Positions 26,913 through 35,585 of a DNA stretch of 64,000 nt are shown here, one piece after another. Positions within the stretch are counted from its first letter, which is position 1. Every line of letters starts with the position of its first letter. Source of the DNA: JADHOX01 sp038120515 (GTDB lineage Bacteria > Pseudomonadota > Alphaproteobacteria > Rickettsiales > JABIRX01); NCBI GenBank assembly GCA_038120515.1, contig JAYOLW010000005.1, positions 26,523 to 90,522 of the forward strand, read 5' to 3'. Position numbers and translations under genes: made by a program. Below the pieces are notes generated by a model. That model saw only the letters and a list, made by a program, of their open reading frames with translations. It searched no databases and had not been told where the DNA came from.

Positions 26913-26965
26913 TTATCTAAGAAAGATAATATTTTATTGTTATTATTTCTATAAGTATTACTTAT
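26913..26965. promoter_or_regulatory. Candidate OxyR-type operators between oxyR and the ahpC operon
   Basis: Two short dyads lie in the divergent space: TTATCT-N5-AGATAA at 26913-26929 and ATAAGT-N3-ACTTAT at 26951-26965, centres about 37 bp apart. LysR-type regulators bind dyads of this kind near their own and divergent promoters, so these are candidates for OxyR binding. The sequences do not match the E. coli OxyR consensus closely; the region is also very AT-rich, which makes chance dyads likely. Confidence 0.3.
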
Positions 26966-26995
26966 GATATAGCATATATTTAATAATTATTGGTT

Positions 26996-27859
26996 ATGAA
27001 TATTAGAGATTTTGAATATTTAATAGCAATTGATGAAGTTAAGAGCTTTGTAAAAGCTGCCGAAAAATGCCATGTTTCACAACCAGCCCTTAGTCAGCAA
27101 ATACAAAAAATTGAACTGCTATTAAATTGCACAATTTTTGAAAGAAATCACAAAGAAATTATCACGACCAAAAAAGGCAAAGATATCATTAAACATGCTC
27201 ATATAATTCTTAATTCTTTTACACAAATTAAGAAAATTAATCAATCTATCGAATCTTTGAATATTGGGCTAATTCCAACAATTTGTCCTTATCTACTTCC
27301 TCTGATTGTTGATTCAATTAAAGAGGATTTACCAGAATATAAAATTTACTTTCATGAACTTAAAACAGAGGAGCTTATCCAAGACCTAAAATCTGGAACA
27401 ATTGACATCGGCATAATTGCTTACTTTCCTCATTTAATTGATACTAAGATTTTTTATCAAAAACTTTATGATGAAGAGTTCTTGCTTGCATTACCAAAAG
27501 AATCTAATTTGTCTGAACGGGACTTTGGTGATATTATTGCTACAAAACAATTAATGCTCCTTACGGAAGGTAATTGCATGTCTGAAAATATAAAAGACAT
27601 CTGTTCAATATATCATAATACATCCTATAACGATTTTTCTGCGACAAATATTGAAACAATAAAAAACATGATTAGAATCAATAATGGCGCTGGCCTACTT
27701 CCAGAATTATCTTGCCAAAACAACAAAGATTTAAAGCTAATTAAATTTACTAAACCAAAATTTAGAGAAATTGGACTTATAACACGATTAAGCTTTGAAA
27801 ACACTAACTTGATATCAAATTTAACTGATCTTATAAAAATCAACTATAGAAAACTCTAA
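26996..27859 (+). CDS. oxyR: Hydrogen peroxide-sensing LysR regulator OxyR
   Basis: A 287-residue LysR-family regulator starting at the ATG giving MNIRDFEYLIAI, which mirrors the OxyR N-terminus; an upstream TTG is rejected. The N-terminal winged helix (CHVSQPALSQQIQKIE) is typical. In the sensor domain the two redox cysteines are conserved with the right spacing: Cys194 and Cys203 in TEGNCMSENIKDIC, corresponding to Cys199 and Cys208 of E. coli OxyR. It is divergent from the ahpC-ahpD operon, its expected target. Confidence 0.92.
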   Translation: MNIRDFEYLIAIDEVKSFVKAAEKCHVSQPALSQQIQKIELLLNCTIFERNHKEIITTKKGKDIIKHAHIILNSFTQIKKINQSIESLNIGLIPTICPYLLPLIVDSIKEDLPEYKIYFHELKTEELIQDLKSGTIDIGIIAYFPHLIDTKIFYQKLYDEEFLLALPKESNLSERDFGDIIATKQLMLLTEGNCMSENIKDICSIYHNTSYNDFSATNIETIKNMIRINNGAGLLPELSCQNNKDLKLIKFTKPKFREIGLITRLSFENTNLISNLTDLIKINYRKL

Positions 27860-27922
27860 TCAGCCAAAAAAAACTTGAGGTCTTGTTGCTTTTATGCTAC
27901 TATCAGATATTAAGTATTTGAT

Positions 27923-28111
27923 ATGACAGACTTCCCAACTAACAAAACTTCATCACCAAATAGCAAAATTAGCAGTAGAGCTCAATTTAACCAATATTGG
28001 GATAAGGATGATGAGGTTAGCAAAAAAGAAGACAGTAAGGAAGGTTTATCATGGGTAGATAGAATCAAAATGGCAAAAGTAAGAAACAAAACGGATGAAA
28101 TCGGGCGATAA
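27923..28111 (+). CDS. Hypothetical small hydrophilic protein
   Basis: A 62-residue frame with ATG start, very hydrophilic and rich in Ser, Lys and Asp (SKKEDSKEGLSWVDRIKMAK). No signal peptide, membrane segment or known motif. It lies alone between oxyR and the convergent nitroreductase gene. The composition is protein-like rather than random translation of AT-rich DNA, but nothing else supports it. Confidence 0.4.
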   Translation: MTDFPTNKTSSPNSKISSRAQFNQYWDKDDEVSKKEDSKEGLSWVDRIKMAKVRNKTDEIGR

Positions 28112-28147
28112 CAAAGTTCTTTACCACAAACTCATTCCAAAAATAAA

Positions 28148-28723
28148 TTAAATAATTTTACAGATATCATCAAATTTAAATCTAGGTGCTCTTTGATATT
28201 CTGAATTTTCCTCACCATAACCAATATTAAGCAGAAAATTAGATTTAATATTTCCATCTGGAAAAAACTCTTGATCTAAGGTTTTATTATTAAATCCAGA
28301 CATAGCACCAGAATCAAGACCAACACTACGCAGCGCTAAAATAAAATAACCAGCCTGCAAGCTCGAATTTCTAAAAGCTGACTCAGCTATTATTTCGGGC
28401 ATATTATCAAAGAATGATTTGGCATCATAATTTGGAAATAGTTGTGGTAACTTTTCATGAAATTTTAGATCATAAGCAATGATAGCTGTTAATGGAGCCT
28501 GCATTGTTTTTTCAACATTTGCATCCATCAAATGAGGTTTCAAACGCTTTTTTGCCGAATCTGATTCAATAAAAACTATACGAATAGGCTCAGAATTAAA
28601 TGAGGTGGGACCAAGCATAGCGAAATCAAAAGCTTGCTTTACTAAAGCTACATTAACCGGCTTTTGCTGCCAACTATAATAAGTCTTTCCTTTATTAAAA
28701 ACTTGATTTTGAAATTCTTGCAT
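28148..28723 (-). CDS. Nitroreductase-family protein (RutE/HadB-like)
   Basis: A 191-residue flavoprotein of the nitroreductase fold. The FMN-site segment AMLGPTSFNSEPIRIVFI and the C-terminal AMSGFNNKTLDQEFF are characteristic of the malonic semialdehyde reductase RutE/HadB subgroup. It uses NAD(P)H and FMN to reduce small aldehydes, quinones or nitro compounds; with no rut genes nearby the physiological substrate is unknown. It converges with the small gene at 27923 and is divergent from the exonuclease gene. Confidence 0.82.
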   Translation of the reverse strand: MQEFQNQVFNKGKTYYSWQQKPVNVALVKQAFDFAMLGPTSFNSEPIRIVFIESDSAKKRLKPHLMDANVEKTMQAPLTAIIAYDLKFHEKLPQLFPNYDAKSFFDNMPEIIAESAFRNSSLQAGYFILALRSVGLDSGAMSGFNNKTLDQEFFPDGNIKSNFLLNIGYGEENSEYQRAPRFKFDDICKII

Positions 28724-28858
28724 TATTATATTAGTATAAGATTTAAATAAATTAATTTACTAATCAGTATAAAATAAATGGAAAGTAACTTTTTGTTTCA
28801 TTTTCCCTAAATTTAAATTCAGGAAACTCTTAAATTCAAAAACAATTCGCACAAGACA

Positions 28859-29764
28859 ATGTCAGAACAAAATAACAAAATTCAAGAATCTATCGAAATT
28901 CTAAGCACATCAAATGATTTTAAAGTTTTAAGACGCCTTCCTCAAACAATTATAATAAAACAACCAACTGGCAAAGTCTTTAAGGCCGCCTTTATTGATC
29001 TTGAAACCACAGGCATTGACCCAAACAATAATGAAATTATTGAAATTGGTGTTTTAATTGCATCCTTTACGCAAGAAGATGGATTTATCAATATTGATTT
29101 TACCGATAATCAATTACAACAACCACAAACTCCTATAAGTAAAGAAATCACTAAAATTACCAGCATCTCAAATCAAGATGTTGAAGGCAAATCAATTGAT
29201 TGGCAAGGTTTACAAGAAAATATGCAAGATATTGATATTGCCATTTGTCATAATGCAAGTTTTGACAGACAATTTTTAGAAGCTCAAACACCAGTGATTT
29301 TTCAAAAATTTATTCAATCAATCGCTTTTGGCTGTTCAGCTGAAGGAGTAAATTGGAGCGAAATGGGCTATGAAGGCAAAAAGTTAGAATATCTCAATTT
29401 AAAAATGGGATATTTCTATGATGGTCACAGGGCTCTTATCGATTGTTTTGCTACACTCAATTTATTCATCGAAAGACCAGAAGCATTTAAAATGCTTCTT
29501 GAGAATATTAGTCAAAAAGAAATCCTAATCTGCGCTGTTAACGCCAGATTTGATAAGAAGGATGAATTAAAAAAACGTAAATATAGATGGAGTAATGGTG
29601 ACCAAGATTTACCAAAATGTTGGTGGACATCAATACCTTTTGTCGAATACGAACAAGAAGAACTATTCTTAAGACAAGAAATTTATCAGCAAAACCAACT
29701 TAACCTTCCAACTAAAATCATTACTGCAAAAGAGCGCTACTCTGTTCGTGCCTTTACTATGTGA
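28859..29764 (+). CDS. DEDDh 3'-5' exonuclease domain protein
   Basis: A 301-residue protein with the exonuclease motifs in order: Exo I FIDLETTGIDPNNNEIIEIG (D and E for metal ions), Exo II in CHNASFDRQFLE and Exo III GHRALIDCFATL with the histidine of the DEDDh type. The fold is that of the DNA polymerase III epsilon subunit. The C-terminal 80 residues (RFDKKDELKKRKYRW, WWTSIP) are not part of the core and may bind DNA. It is a stand-alone protein, so probably a repair or RNA/DNA-trimming nuclease rather than the replicative proofreader. Confidence 0.85.
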   Translation: MSEQNNKIQESIEILSTSNDFKVLRRLPQTIIIKQPTGKVFKAAFIDLETTGIDPNNNEIIEIGVLIASFTQEDGFINIDFTDNQLQQPQTPISKEITKITSISNQDVEGKSIDWQGLQENMQDIDIAICHNASFDRQFLEAQTPVIFQKFIQSIAFGCSAEGVNWSEMGYEGKKLEYLNLKMGYFYDGHRALIDCFATLNLFIERPEAFKMLLENISQKEILICAVNARFDKKDELKKRKYRWSNGDQDLPKCWWTSIPFVEYEQEELFLRQEIYQQNQLNLPTKIITAKERYSVRAFTM

Positions 29765-29806
29765 TCAAAATGATTTACATGAATTTTTAATAAAAAAAGG
29801 TTAAAT

Positions 29807-29835
29807 TTGACACAATTTAAGGGCTGTGTTAAGAA
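29807..29835 (+). promoter_or_regulatory. Probable sigma-70 promoter for ahcY
   Basis: A perfect -35 TTGACA at 29807-29812, a 17-bp spacer and -10 TAAGAA at 29830-29835, 28 bp before the ahcY ATG. The -10 also begins a short dyad (TAAGAAT/ATTCTTA, 29830-29850) followed by five T, which might be a hairpin in the leader or a terminator for the exonuclease gene; the promoter reading fits the spacing better. Confidence 0.5.
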
Positions 29836-29863
29836 TCTGGTAAATTCTTATTTTTACTAATTT

Positions 29864-31165
29864 ATGCTTAATAAAAACCCTCAAATGGATTATCACGTTA
29901 AAGATATTAATCTTGCAAGGTCGGGAAGACTTGCAATTTCAATCGCTGAAAAAGAAATGCCAGGCCTAATGGCCCTTAGAGCTCAATACGGCGAATTACA
30001 ACCTCTTAAAGGCGCTAATATAATTGGCTGTCTTCATATGACTGTAGAAACTGCAGTTCTAATCGAAACATTAGTGCATCTTGGCGCAAATGTTAGATGG
30101 AGTAGCTGTAATATTTTTTCAACTCAAGATCATGCTGCAGCAGCTATTGCAGAAGCCGGTATTCCTGTATTTGCTTGGAAAGGAGAAACAGAATCTGAAT
30201 ATAAATGGTGTATTGAGCAAACAATTAAAGCCGATGGTTGGCAACCAAATATTTTACTTGATGATGGTGGCGATTTGACGGCTATTATGCACAAAGAATA
30301 TCCTGAATTGCTAGAAAATATTATTGGTGTTTCTGAAGAAACAACAACTGGTGTATTAAGATTAAATCAAATGGCTGAAGCTGGAACTTTAAAAATTCCA
30401 GCAATTAATGTTAATGACTCTGTAACTAAATCAAAATTTGATAATCTATATGGATGCCGCGAGTCGTTAATTGATGGTATCAAACGTGCAACCGATGTAA
30501 TGATTGCTGGTAAAACTGCTGTTGTTTGTGGATATGGTGATGTTGGAAAAGGCTGTGCTCGGGCACTTAAGTCACAAGGCGCTAGAGTTATCGTAACAGA
30601 GATTGACCCTATCTGTGCACTTCAAGCTTCAATGGAAGGTTTTGAAGTTAACGTGATTGAAGATGTTGCCAAAACTTCTGATATTTTCGTAACAACCACT
30701 GGAAACTGTGACATTATTACACATGAACATATCCTGCAAATGAAAGATAATGCTATTGTTTGTAACATTGGTCACTTTGATAATGAAATTCAAGTTGAGC
30801 AATTAAGACAATATGAATGGACTAATATAAAACCTCAAACCGACCAAATAACGCTGCCAAATGGCAATAAGATTATTCTTCTAGCTGAAGGCCGTTTAGT
30901 AAATCTTGGATGCGCGACTGGTCATTCTGCATTTGTAATGAGTACTTCATTTACAAATCAGGTTTTAGCACAAATTGAACTATTTCAAAATCAAAATCAG
31001 TATGAAAATAAAGTTTATGTTTTACCAAAAGCATTAGATGAGCAAGTTGCCAAACTTCATCTAGAGCAATTAGGCGTAAAACTTACCAAATTATCAAAAA
31101 AACAAGCAGATTATATTGGAGTCAAACAAGAAGGCCCATTCAAACCTGAAAGCTACAGATATTAA
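29864..31165 (+). CDS. ahcY: Adenosylhomocysteinase
   Basis: A 433-residue NAD-dependent S-adenosylhomocysteine hydrolase. NIIGCLHMTVETAVLIETL, NIFSTQDHAAAAI, the NAD loop VVCGYGDVGKGCA and the C-terminal KPESYRY (the lysine/tyrosine that closes on NAD) are all present. It splits S-adenosylhomocysteine to homocysteine and adenosine, relieving product inhibition of methyltransferases. It faces metK convergently, 18 bp apart, so two steps of the methyl cycle are adjacent. A promoter is seen just upstream. Confidence 0.95.
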   Translation: MLNKNPQMDYHVKDINLARSGRLAISIAEKEMPGLMALRAQYGELQPLKGANIIGCLHMTVETAVLIETLVHLGANVRWSSCNIFSTQDHAAAAIAEAGIPVFAWKGETESEYKWCIEQTIKADGWQPNILLDDGGDLTAIMHKEYPELLENIIGVSEETTTGVLRLNQMAEAGTLKIPAINVNDSVTKSKFDNLYGCRESLIDGIKRATDVMIAGKTAVVCGYGDVGKGCARALKSQGARVIVTEIDPICALQASMEGFEVNVIEDVAKTSDIFVTTTGNCDIITHEHILQMKDNAIVCNIGHFDNEIQVEQLRQYEWTNIKPQTDQITLPNGNKIILLAEGRLVNLGCATGHSAFVMSTSFTNQVLAQIELFQNQNQYENKVYVLPKALDEQVAKLHLEQLGVKLTKLSKKQADYIGVKQEGPFKPESYRY

Positions 31166-31183
31166 AAAGATTAAGCAGCTGCG

Positions 31184-32359
31184 TTAATTCGTGGCTGCTA
31201 AATCAACCGAGTTAATTAATGCAGCAAATTCATCTACTAAATCAAGTCTTTCCCAATTGAAACCTTCATAATCATCAGCATTCCTACCAAAATGTCCATA
31301 AGTAGCAGTTTGTTGATAAATAGGACGCCTCAAATCCAATCTAGTAATTATGCCATAAGGCGACAAATCTATATTCTCATTGATATAATCAACTACTTTT
31401 GATTCAGCTATATTTCCAGTTCCATAAAAATTAACAAAAATAGAAATAGGCTTCGCAACACCAATTGCATAGGATAATTGAATTAAACATTTATTAGCTA
31501 AACCGCTTGCAACAATATTTTTGGCTAGATACCTAGCCATATATGTAGCAGAGCGATCAACTTTTGATGGGTCTTTACCCGAGAAAGCACCACCGCCATG
31601 AGTGGCATAACCACCATAAGTATCAACGATGATCTTACGCCCTGTAAGCCCAACATCACCTTCAGGACCACCAATAGTAAAACGACCAGTTGGATTAAAT
31701 AAAAATTTTGTCTGATTATTGATAAGCCCTTCTGGAAAAATCTTTTCAATTATCGGCTTGCATTCAGACCTTACCTGCTCAATTGTTACGTCAGTAGGAT
31801 GCTGAATTGACAATAAAACTGTATCAAGACGAACAGGCTTATCATTTTCATATTCAAAAGTAATTTGCGACTTTGCATCTGGTCCCAAATTTAATTTATT
31901 TTCAGCAAGAACGGTCTGTAAAATTTTATGAGCATAAGCAATACTTGCCGGCATATAATGTTCTGAATTATTACTGGCAAAACCAAACATGATACCTTGA
32001 TCACCGGCGCCCTGATCTTTTGGATCAATTTTGTCGACACCAATATTAATATCCTCAGACTGCTTATTTAACCTAATTTCAATTTCAACAGTATCAGCAG
32101 CAAAAGAACCTTTAACATAACCTATTTTCTTAATTAAATTACGAACCTCTTGTTCAATTTCTGCATCTGGAATTTTAACTTTTGAACCAATCTCACCAGA
32201 AATAAAAACTTTGTTAAAAGCAGCCACCACTTCAGCAGCAACCTTTGCATTTGGGTCTTTTGCAATATATAAATCTAAAATCAAATCTGAGATCTGATCA
32301 CAAACTTTATCAGGATGGCCATGAGAAACTGATTCTGAAGTAAAAAGATATTTATTCAT
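31184..32359 (-). CDS. metK: S-adenosylmethionine synthetase
   Basis: A 391-residue MAT enzyme. FTSESVSHGHPDKVCDQISD at the N-terminus, GAGDQGIMFGFA and GGGAFSGKDPSKVDRSA are the family signatures. It makes S-adenosylmethionine from methionine and ATP. Length is standard. It reads towards ahcY and away from pgi, with about 51 bp to the pgi start. AAAGAAAG just before the ATG is a modest ribosome-binding site. No SAM riboswitch is visible in the short leader. Confidence 0.95.
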   Translation of the reverse strand: MNKYLFTSESVSHGHPDKVCDQISDLILDLYIAKDPNAKVAAEVVAAFNKVFISGEIGSKVKIPDAEIEQEVRNLIKKIGYVKGSFAADTVEIEIRLNKQSEDINIGVDKIDPKDQGAGDQGIMFGFASNNSEHYMPASIAYAHKILQTVLAENKLNLGPDAKSQITFEYENDKPVRLDTVLLSIQHPTDVTIEQVRSECKPIIEKIFPEGLINNQTKFLFNPTGRFTIGGPEGDVGLTGRKIIVDTYGGYATHGGGAFSGKDPSKVDRSATYMARYLAKNIVASGLANKCLIQLSYAIGVAKPISIFVNFYGTGNIAESKVVDYINENIDLSPYGIITRLDLRRPIYQQTATYGHFGRNADDYEGFNWERLDLVDEFAALINSVDLAATN

Positions 32360-32410
32360 TTTTGTAATTCTTTCTTTATGTTAAGACAATTTAAAAGATA
32401 ATAATCGAAC

Positions 32411-33745
32411 ATGAGTTTATATAATAATGCTCGTCTTTTGCAAGTAGATAAAATGCCATACAAACAAGAATTTGCTTCATGTTTTCAAGAAGATAACCCT
32501 GAATTGTTAATAAAGAAAACCAATTTCTTGAGAAATATTGACAAGGTTTTAGAACAAAAACACCAACTGAAAAACAATTTTGACTCTGGAAATCTTGCCT
32601 GCTTAGATACAAAACTTAACGAATTTGACAAAATTCTTCAGGTCGCAAAAGATATAAAAAACAAATATAAAAAATTATTAATTTTTGGTATTGGCGGATC
32701 ATCTCTTGGTGCCCAAACTTTATGTGGCACTAGATTCTATCAATACACATTAAATCAAGATATTGAAATTAAATTTATCGATAATATTCATTATATCAAT
32801 TTCATAGAATATCTAAAATTAGTCGATTTTGAAAACACAATGTTTTTAATTGTATCAAAATCTGGACAAACTATTGAAACCCTTACTCAGATGGTTGTAG
32901 CCTTAAATTATTTTGCTGATCAAGGTTATGATCTTTCACAAAATGTTATATTCATTACCGAAGATAATGACAACCCTATCAACAATTTTGCGAAAAAAAT
33001 CAAAGCTAAAAATTTAATTCATAATCCAAAAATTGGCGGAAGATATAGCTGCTTTTCAAATGTTGCATTACTTCCTGCTGCAATTTCTGGTTTTGATATT
33101 AGAGAATTTTGCTTGGGTGCCGATTTTGTACTACATAGATTTTTTAAGGCTGATTCAGAAAATGATGTTATCCAAGGTGCAGCACTATTGCTTAGCGCTG
33201 AAGATGCTGGAATTAAAAGCAATGTGATGATTCCATATCTACAAAGATTATATTATCTCCCGTTCTGGTATGCACAACTCACCGCAGAATCTCTAGGAAA
33301 AAATAATACTGGTATGCTGCCAATAAAAGCTTTAGGTAGTATCGACCAACATAGCTTGCTTCAATATTTTCTTGAAGGAGGACAAAAGTTAATTTTTAAT
33401 TTTTTAACAATAGATACAAGAAATCAAGGATCAGAGATTCAAGATAATATCTTAAATTTTGCTGGTTACGAATATTTACAAGATTCAACAATTGGCGATG
33501 TTTCATATGCCCAACAAGAAGCAACTATTAAATCCTTCATAGCTAAAAACAAAATGCTCAGAAGATTTAACTTAGATGAATTTTCAGATTATGCCTTAGG
33601 GGCGCTTATGATGCATTTTGTTCTAGAGACCATAATTATGGGCTATGTTAGAGATATAAACCCATTTGATCAACCCGCCGTAGAATTTGGCAAAAAAATA
33701 TCAAAAGATATTTTAAAATTATTTAATAATGACAAACATAGTTAA
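32411..33745 (+). CDS. pgi: Glucose-6-phosphate isomerase
   Basis: A 444-residue isomerase with two SIS-type domains: FGIGGSSLGAQTLCG, IVSKSGQTIETLTQ and a C-terminal part with QLTAESLGKNNTGMLP and GALMMHFVLETIIMG. It interconverts glucose 6-phosphate and fructose 6-phosphate. It is shorter than the E. coli enzyme (549) and near the compact PGI form found in many AT-rich bacteria. It is divergent from metK and followed 42 bp later by an outer-membrane protein gene. Confidence 0.88.
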   Translation: MSLYNNARLLQVDKMPYKQEFASCFQEDNPELLIKKTNFLRNIDKVLEQKHQLKNNFDSGNLACLDTKLNEFDKILQVAKDIKNKYKKLLIFGIGGSSLGAQTLCGTRFYQYTLNQDIEIKFIDNIHYINFIEYLKLVDFENTMFLIVSKSGQTIETLTQMVVALNYFADQGYDLSQNVIFITEDNDNPINNFAKKIKAKNLIHNPKIGGRYSCFSNVALLPAAISGFDIREFCLGADFVLHRFFKADSENDVIQGAALLLSAEDAGIKSNVMIPYLQRLYYLPFWYAQLTAESLGKNNTGMLPIKALGSIDQHSLLQYFLEGGQKLIFNFLTIDTRNQGSEIQDNILNFAGYEYLQDSTIGDVSYAQQEATIKSFIAKNKMLRRFNLDEFSDYALGALMMHFVLETIIMGYVRDINPFDQPAVEFGKKISKDILKLFNNDKHS

Positions 33746-33787
33746 TAATAGTAAAGTAAGATATGAGTAAAATTTTTAATTATTAAT

Positions 33788-34750
33788 GTGAATAAAATCT
33801 TACTACAAACAATTCTTATCATCACTTGTTTATGTCAAAATTTACTTGCTGATAGCTCAGGATCTAAAGCAAATGACAATAAAGAAATTATATATGAGTA
33901 TGAAGACGTCGCACCAATTAAGCGTCAGAATGAAACCTTGTCTACAAATCCTAGTAATTACGGACCATTAAATGTTGATCAATATGAAGGGGATCATAGT
34001 TTTTGGTGGTATCAAAAACATGACAAAAAATATAAGTTTTATCTGGGCATGTCATTACCATATAATCTTGGCATGGACATTAATGACATTGATTTTATTT
34101 CTGCAGACATTCCATCTGACATTACCGACGCAAGTGGTAACACAATCGTAACCTCTGGAGAAATTCAACTAAACCAATCAGCCAATTTAAAAACATCAGG
34201 TGGAATTGGCTTTACGACCAAATTTGGTATAGAATATTATGAGGTCATAAGATTTGACATCGAAATTGGCTCAAAACAACTGCTACTAGATGAAGTTTTT
34301 AGTAATTTCACTAACGGCTCATTATCTTACAGTCTAGCAGATGAAGACATCGTATTAATGTATAACTATGCTGGCGCTAACCTAATTTTTGAATGGCCAC
34401 GAGGCATAAAAGCTATTTCGCCCTTTGCTGGAGTAAGCTTTGGTGGTGGATATTTTTCAACTTCTGGTCTTGGCGACGATTTTACCCCTTACACACAAGC
34501 TAATTTAGGTTTCTCATACCGCTTTAATGACAAAGTAGTTTTAGAGCTATCGCTTCAATCTTTATTAATTACAAGTGATTTTAGCTTTACTTATGATGCC
34601 ACTATTAACTCTATTACAACAAGTGGCGCAAATTCGAGTACTTATAATGATCTTTCCGCAAATGTTGAGCTTAATGCAAAATATAACAACTCTTCATCTG
34701 GAGATTTAATTATAAACTCAATTGTAATTGGCTATAGATTTTTATTCTAA
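33788..34750 (+). CDS. Outer-membrane beta-barrel protein
   Basis: A 320-residue protein beginning at GTG with a signal peptide (NKILLQTILIITCLCQNLLA). The mature chain has alternating hydrophobic strands rich in Tyr, Phe and Gly (KFYLGMSLPYNLGM, GIGFTTKFGIEYYEVIRFD, ANLGFSYRFNDKVVLELS) and ends in VIGYRFLF with a terminal phenylalanine, the classic BamA-recognised end. This indicates an outer-membrane barrel of the surface-antigen type seen in Rickettsiales, though subgroup assignment is open. rsmE starts 6 bp after its stop. Confidence 0.75.
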   Translation: MNKILLQTILIITCLCQNLLADSSGSKANDNKEIIYEYEDVAPIKRQNETLSTNPSNYGPLNVDQYEGDHSFWWYQKHDKKYKFYLGMSLPYNLGMDINDIDFISADIPSDITDASGNTIVTSGEIQLNQSANLKTSGGIGFTTKFGIEYYEVIRFDIEIGSKQLLLDEVFSNFTNGSLSYSLADEDIVLMYNYAGANLIFEWPRGIKAISPFAGVSFGGGYFSTSGLGDDFTPYTQANLGFSYRFNDKVVLELSLQSLLITSDFSFTYDATINSITTSGANSSTYNDLSANVELNAKYNNSSSGDLIINSIVIGYRFLF

Positions 34751-34756
34751 ACCCTA

Positions 34757-35479
34757 ATGACTATTCGTTTACATTTAGATTTTCAACCAGATGCAACTAA
34801 TATTGAATTAGCCAAAAAACAAACACATTATTTGGAGAAAGTTTTACGCCTCAAAAGCCATGATAGGATTTTAATATTTAACGGCATTGATGGCGAATTT
34901 GAAGCAGAATTTCTAAAGACAGGTACTCATTGCCACTTACAAATAATAAAAAAAACACGTGATTTTATTAGGCCGCTTAATCTGACTTTATGTTACGCAC
35001 CGGTTAAAAATGTCAAAACTGACTTTATTGCAAAAAAAGCAGCAGAACTTGGGGTAACTTCAATCCAACCCATTATTACTGAATATACAATTGTCAGAAA
35101 AGTAAATATTGAGAAACTTAATTTATCAATGATTGAGGGAATTGAGCAATGTGGTAGAATTGATGTTTTAGATATTCACAATGAAATTGCACTGCCTAAA
35201 TTTTTAAGACAAAATCAAGATAAACTTATGCTTTTTTTTGATGAGACGGGATCAGGAAAAACACCTAACCAACTCAAAAGTAACTTTGCCAGAATAACAG
35301 ACCAGGACATTGCTATTTTAATTGGTCCAGAAGGCGGTTTTTCAAAACAAGAGTCAGAGCTGATTAATGCAATGCCCAAAACCTTAAACATCTCACTTGG
35401 CCAGAGGATTTTAAGAGCTGATACAGCAATAATCGCAGCTGCCACAATTGTGAATTCATATTGCCGTGATTGGCTATAA
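34757..35479 (+). CDS. rsmE: 16S rRNA (uracil1498-N3)-methyltransferase RsmE
   Basis: A 240-residue SPOUT methyltransferase. The knot region AILIGPEGGFSKQE and the C-terminal LGQRILRADTAIIAAATIV are the RsmE signatures; an N-terminal RNA-binding part (HYLEKVLRLKSHDRILIFNG) precedes it. It methylates U1498 of 16S rRNA using S-adenosylmethionine. Starts 6 bp after the barrel-protein gene; htpG follows after a promoter-containing space of 106 bp. Confidence 0.92.
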   Translation: MTIRLHLDFQPDATNIELAKKQTHYLEKVLRLKSHDRILIFNGIDGEFEAEFLKTGTHCHLQIIKKTRDFIRPLNLTLCYAPVKNVKTDFIAKKAAELGVTSIQPIITEYTIVRKVNIEKLNLSMIEGIEQCGRIDVLDIHNEIALPKFLRQNQDKLMLFFDETGSGKTPNQLKSNFARITDQDIAILIGPEGGFSKQESELINAMPKTLNISLGQRILRADTAIIAAATIVNSYCRDWL

Positions 35480-35528
35480 ATATTTATTATTTACTAAATT
35501 GCTTATTTAATTTTTTTAAATAGCTGCA

Positions 35529-35556
35529 CTTGAAATATGATTAAGGGTAACTATAT
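35529..35556 (+). promoter_or_regulatory. Heat-shock (RpoH-type) promoter of htpG
   Basis: CTTG at 35529-35532, 17 bp, then ACTATAT at 35550-35556. The alphaproteobacterial sigma-32 consensus is CTTG-N17/18-CYTATNT; this site has one mismatch and the correct spacing. It also reads as a usable sigma-70 site (TTGAAA-N16-TATATT). The htpG ATG is 30 bp downstream of the -10. Confidence 0.5.
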
Positions 35557-35585
35557 ATTTCACGTTAACTTTAATTTATTTGATA

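Noticed and set aside
29765..29863. SAM or SAH riboswitch ahead of ahcY
   Set aside because: Only a 7-bp hairpin is present and the conserved cores of known SAM/SAH classes are absent; a plain promoter fits better.
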